64,000 bases of DNA from Entrophospora sp. SA101. Lineage: Eukaryota > Glomeromycota > Glomeromycetes > Entrophosporales > Entrophosporaceae. Location: the NCBI GenBank assembly GCA_958430865.1, contig CAUDNR010002779.1:119366-183365 (forward strand). Reading direction: 5' to 3'. The stretch's first letter is position 1, and each line of letters begins with the position of its first letter. Below the pieces are notes generated by a model that was given only the letters and a program-made list of their open reading frames with translations, ran no database searches and had not been told where the DNA came from. The translations under genes and the position numbers were made by a program. Below, piece by piece: positions 63,697-64,000 of the stretch.

Positions 63697-64000
63697 AGAC
63701 ATGTCGCAAAGATTTACCAGAATCCCTGCTTGAACATGTAACCTACTACTACCCATTCTGTAATTTGACCAATCATTTACCAGTCAACGTAGAAAATGCA
63801 CCATCTTTCTTGATTAAAAAATTCATTAATTGATTGATTGATGAAGTCTTATGATTGGTCACGTTTATAATATAATGGACCTGAGCAATTACAAAATAAT
63901 TTTTAAGAGAGGTGATTTTTATATTTGTCAGTAAAATTCGGTATTAAATAGTATTTAATTAAAAATTAAATCAGTATTGAATTTTTCAATCATAACTTGC
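63697..64000. other. Terminal stretch without recognisable feature
   Basis: Outside the transposon. No open frame or repeat that I can support. Confidence 0.5.

Noticed and set aside
1..64000. CRISPR array, prophage, bacterial operon or biosynthetic cluster
   Set aside because: The sequence is eukaryotic with spliceosomal introns. No spaced repeats or cluster of pathway genes were found.

Overview
This is a very AT-rich, intron-dense eukaryotic window. Its proteins carry long asparagine, serine and glutamine tracts, its introns are mostly short GT...AG introns, and one fragment is a TKL-type protein kinase with a DLG activation motif. This points to a fungus, most likely an arbuscular mycorrhizal fungus (Glomeromycotina, Rhizophagus-like). 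The organism is inferred from style and gene content, not proven. No rRNA, tRNA or CRISPR array was recognised.

The dominant structure is a giant inverted repeat. Bases 1-18764 reappear as reverse complement at 30285-48345. Position i pairs with 48346-i up to about 11807, and with 49049-i from 13214 onward. The 703-base step between the two registers is one extra tandem unit inside a gene in the left arm. Every reading frame I compared between the arms is identical. The left arm runs off the window, so its full length is unknown. Each arm carries a glutamate-cysteine ligase modifier-subunit gene (GCLM), an Aurora-type kinase gene, a decayed RING-containing gene, transposon relics and about 8.8 kb of non-coding DNA. 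The inner end of each arm lies inside a hAT-type non-autonomous transposon. The left copy is intact with an 8-bp target duplication. The right copy is chimeric with mismatched flanks.

The roughly 11 kb spacer (18944-30138) holds a complete class I histone deacetylase (Rpd3/HDAC1 type), a splicing-factor SF3A2 pseudogene with three or more lesions, a piggyBac transposase fragment, a diverged direct-repeat pair, a 707-base assembly gap (27055-27761), the 3' end of a TKL-type kinase and several short terminal-inverted-repeat elements. The 77 bases immediately left of the gap are an exact copy of the start of the HMG-box gene 28.8 kb away. The apparent long frame across the gap is therefore an assembly chimera.

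Right of the palindrome (48346-64000) is a normal gene-rich stretch: a Pcl/Pho80-type cyclin, a CAX-family cation/proton exchanger, an HMG-box factor, a divergently oriented double-GATA-finger factor, an orphan coiled-coil exon and a 1.8-kb DNA transposon with long terminal inverted repeats. Several genes (cyclin, Aurora, HDAC, GATA and HMG factors) belong to cell-cycle and transcription control. They have separate promoters and there is no sign of a gene cluster with a shared pathway. The main open question is whether the palindrome is a real, very young inverted duplication or an assembly product of two near-identical copies.
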